The position numbers and the translations under genes are program-made. 64,000 bases of DNA. Origin: Morinoia aosen. Taxonomy: Eukaryota > Arthropoda > Malacostraca > Amphipoda > Talitridae. Below are positions 61,513 to 64,000 of the stretch, in pieces. Below the pieces are notes generated by a model. The model ran no database searches and had not been told where the DNA came from. It was given only the letters and a program-made list of their open reading frames with translations. Location of the stretch: positions 32,169,422 to 32,233,421 of the forward strand of contig CM059570.1 in NCBI GenBank assembly GCA_030386875.1. Reading direction: 5' to 3'. Each line of letters begins with the position of its first letter. Position 1 is the stretch's first letter.

Positions 61513-61530
61513 TGGTGCATTGGCCGGGAA
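61513..61530 (+). other. Gypsy primer binding site (tRNA-Gly type)
   Basis: TGGTGCATTGGCCGGGAA is complementary to the CCA-bearing 3' end expected for a tRNA-Gly with an AATGCA acceptor 3' strand (TTCCCGGCCAATGCACCA). A chance tRNA fragment is possible, but its position between a TG..CA-like segment and gag fits a primer site. Confidence 0.6.
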
Positions 61531-62084
61531 ACTCTTAAAAATAAAAACTCAACTCGAAGTGTTTGAGAGATTGTGAGAGGATAATGTTGGCGTATCATTG
61601 TAGTGATAAATTTTCCTATGTCGTAGTAGTTTGAGAGATTCCTGTGGATTTTGACCGTGCTAATTGTTCTCTGAGCAGCTCTAACAAAAAATTTTTTTCA
61701 GCGCTATCCTGTTCTTGTTTGTTTGTTTCATGTGCCACAGTAGGTAGGAAAAATATTTTTTTTTTCTATTTCCGTGCTTACGTTCATTCTGACTACCGTA
61801 AAATTCGCGTTTCCATTCTCCATTTTCCCTCCGTTTTCTTCAACGTTATTGATTGATTGAGTAGGTAGGAAAATAATTTTTCTCACCTGCTTTATTTTTG
61901 TGCCTACGCAAATTGCCGCATACCGCAGAAATTTTTCTCGTTTCCAATTTCATATTTCCTTCCTTCTGTTTCAACTTAACCTGAATGATTGAGTAGGTAA
62001 AGAATTAACGCAAACCCTTGCCATTTAATCCCAAGTCTTAGGCACTGATATCATTAATTGTGCATCCCAAAAGTGATCGCTAGC

Positions 62085-63055
62085 ATGACTGAATCAGATA
62101 ATGAAGATCGAGCCCCCTCAAAACCCATTAGGCTCCCGCCCTTTATTCCGGAGGACGCTCACACCTGGTTTCAACAGTGTGAAGCCGTGTTTAGGTATCA
62201 TAAAATAATAAATGACATAGACAAATTCTATGCGCTTGTTTCCGCCGCGCCCACAAAACTATTGAATGACTCAAACCAAATATTAGAAAACCCTCCACCT
62301 CTCAATCCTTACGGAATCTTGAAAGGCAAAATTTTGGCAAAGCTTCAGATGTCCGATGCGGACAAATTCCGAAGTCTTGTAGACGCCTCAGCGATTCCAT
62401 CTGTCTCTGTCTCTTTCTCTCCCACTTCGCTAGTGAAAGAACTGCGGAAACTCGCTACGGGTGTTGCCGTAGCTGAGGGATTTCTGAAGGAAGTTTTCAT
62501 GACTAAGCTTCCTCCGAATGTGCGTCCATTTCTATCGCTAGCAGGGCCCGAGCAAACGTTAGAAAATTAGCGGAGTCCGCAGAGACGGTGATGCGAAATA
62601 TTAATTTGTCACGAGAACCACAAGTTGCTTCCCTGAATGTAGCAGCTCCAAATTTTAGCCCGTCAAATACGGCGCAAAAGCAATCCTCAGCCACCATAGA
62701 TAAGATGCAGCAGGACATCGCTGAAATAAAGCAAGCTCTCCAAAATTTTCAAATAGGTCAGAGTGTGGCTCACATTCAGCAAGGCCCAGGGAGATTCCAA
62801 AGCCACCAAAATGCCTACGACTATCCCTATGACTATCACTCAAACTATCCTTCCCCTCCTCCTCAACGCTTTGATAGAGGTAGATCTTATGATAGGTCAA
62901 ATCAAGACCGCCGCTTCAGGTCGCGCTCTCGTGATGCTAGTAGCAATTTATGCTGGTACCACATGAAATTTGGTGACCAAGCTCGCAAATGTGCCTCTAG
63001 ATACTGTCCTCGTTATACCGAAATGACTTCGGGAAACGCCAACAGCGACGCATAG
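62085..63055 (+). pseudogene. Ty3/gypsy Gag with one frameshift, CHCC motif
   Basis: First part from ATG 62085 (MTESDNED) runs through PPFIPEDAHTWFQQCEAVF to ...PEQTLEN and a stop at 62568-62570. The second part continues one frame over with LAESAETVMRN to 63055. One missing T in GAAAATTAGCGG explains the break. The second part ends with an Arg-rich stretch and CWYHMKFGDQARKCASRYC, a C-x2-H..C-x4-C motif like that of CsRn1/Kabuki-type gypsy elements, unlike the usual CCHC knuckle. Confidence 0.82.
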
Positions 63056-64000
63056 TAGCGAGTACTGCGTTGCCTCATTCCCAGACTACTCGCCTCCTTA
63101 CTATTCTCGATCCCGTCACCAAGTATCGATTTTTAATAGACACTGGCTCCAGTGTGTCAATTATCCCAGCTACGGCAAAAGACAAAAACAACCCATTGTT
63201 GGCGACATTACGCGCCGCAAATGGCACGCCAATTCCTTGTTACGGTGAAAGAATTTTAGAGTGCGGTCTGGGATTGAGGAGAAAATTAGCATTTACTTTC
63301 TTGGTAGCTGAAGTCCAAGAGCCCATCATAGGTGCTGATTTCCTAGCCAAGTTTGGCATAATTGTAGATATTAAGAACCGTAGAATTAGGGACGAGGAGA
63401 CACAGATCTCAATTCCCGCTTGTAGCATAACTAGAGCAAATGTCTTGCATTCCTTCTCGATTGCTTTCAAGGAGGAGTGCATGTTTGAACAAGAACTTAA
63501 AAATTTCCCAGCATTAACAAACCCTAACTTAGCTTCTAACAACATGCAAACATGCACAAAGCACTTCATAGAGACGCAAGGTCCGCCAGTTTTCTCCCGT
63601 GCTAGGCGACTGCCGCCTGATCGATTGGCGTTAGCTAAGAAAGAATTTGCGCGCATGCTCGAAAATGGCATCATCCGCACCTCCAAAAGCCCTTGGGCTA
63701 GCCCTCTTTTGCTAGTACCCAAGGCTAACGGTGAATTCAGACCGTGCGGGGATTTCCGCAGGTTGAACGCCGTTACTTTACCTGATCGATACCCTATTCC
63801 CTACCTTCATGATTTCAGTGCAAATTTAGAGGGAGCACAAATTTTCTCTAAGATAGACCTGCAGTCTGCCTTCCATCAAATCCCCTTGGATGAGTCTGCG
63901 ATTCCTAAGACCGCGGTAATCACTCCGTTTGGTCTCTTTGAATTCCTAAAGATGCCATATGGTCTCCGGAACGCACCTCAAACGTTCCAGAGACACATGG
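62977..64000 (+). CDS. Ty3/gypsy Pol, N-terminal part (runs off window)
   Basis: Open without a stop from 62977 to the window end, -1 relative to gag, with entry expected at 63037. Aspartic protease: FLIDTGSSVSIIP and IIGADFLAKFGI. Then a linker and the start of reverse transcriptase: GIIRTSKSPWASPLLLVPK, FRPCGDFRRLNAVT, DRYPIPYLHDF, FSKIDLQSAFHQIPL and PFGLFEFLKMPYGLRNAP. The catalytic YxDD box, RNase H and integrase lie beyond the window. The visible motifs look intact. Confidence 0.92.
63031..63073 (+). promoter_or_regulatory. -1 ribosomal frameshift signal between gag and pol
   Basis: Heptamer G GGA AAC (63031-63037) lies in the gag frame. Slipping back one base enters the pol frame exactly. 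A 7-nt spacer follows, then a stem GCGACGCA (63045-63052) pairing with TGCGTTGC (63066-63073; one G-U) over a 13-nt loop. The gag stop lies in the loop at 63053-63055. Confidence 0.7.

Noticed and set aside
61513-61530. tRNA-Gly gene
   Set aside because: Only the antisense of the acceptor and part of the T arm is present, with no anticodon or D arm. A primer binding site fits better.

Overview
The window is animal nuclear DNA, most likely from an arthropod and possibly a crustacean. Support comes from spliced genes, short TTAGG-type runs (31976-32007), and a dense set of LINE, Copia, Ty3/gypsy, Tc1 and pogo/Tigger elements. The Copia element has very short LTRs and an initiator-Met primer site, which resembles the GalEa-type Copia elements known mainly from crustaceans. 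The species is not identifiable from sequence alone.

Left half (about 2.0-32.7 kb): one host gene on the minus strand, assembled here from 12 short exons scattered over 30 kb. It encodes a protein of about 750 residues with three separate THAP zinc-finger domains. A duplicated basic-helix exon lies between THAP 2 and THAP 3. The end of the protein has a predicted coiled coil plus a segment resembling the helix-turn-helix region of P-element/THAP9-type transposases. Ten consecutive splice junctions keep frame with GT-AG borders; only the link to the last exon is ambiguous. The introns hold an I-clade LINE (6.6 kb, 14-bp target duplication), a truncated sister copy, a Tc1 relic, a dispersed ~350-bp repeat that sits beside many exons, and long minisatellites (19, 37, 29/33 and 40 bp).

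Middle (32.9-43.9 kb): nested mobile DNA. A deleted pogo element lies just upstream of the THAP start codon. Beyond it a foldback element contains a second inverted-repeat element (8-bp duplication), which contains a Tigger element (TA duplication), which contains an intact 4.7-kb Copia element (5-bp duplication, 159-bp LTRs).

Right (40.7-58.9 kb): four copies of one two-ORF LINE (ORF1 PHD-like finger plus SGNH esterase; ORF2 endonuclease plus reverse transcriptase). Three lie head-to-tail on the minus strand, joined through (TTGAAC)n tails. The fourth is inserted in the opposite direction inside copy 3, making a large inverted repeat. Three copies have an ORF2 broken by a single lesion each.

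End (58.9-64.0 kb): a Ty3/gypsy element with a CHCC Gag motif, a tRNA-Gly-type primer site and a well-formed -1 frameshift signal, cut off inside reverse transcriptase by the window edge.
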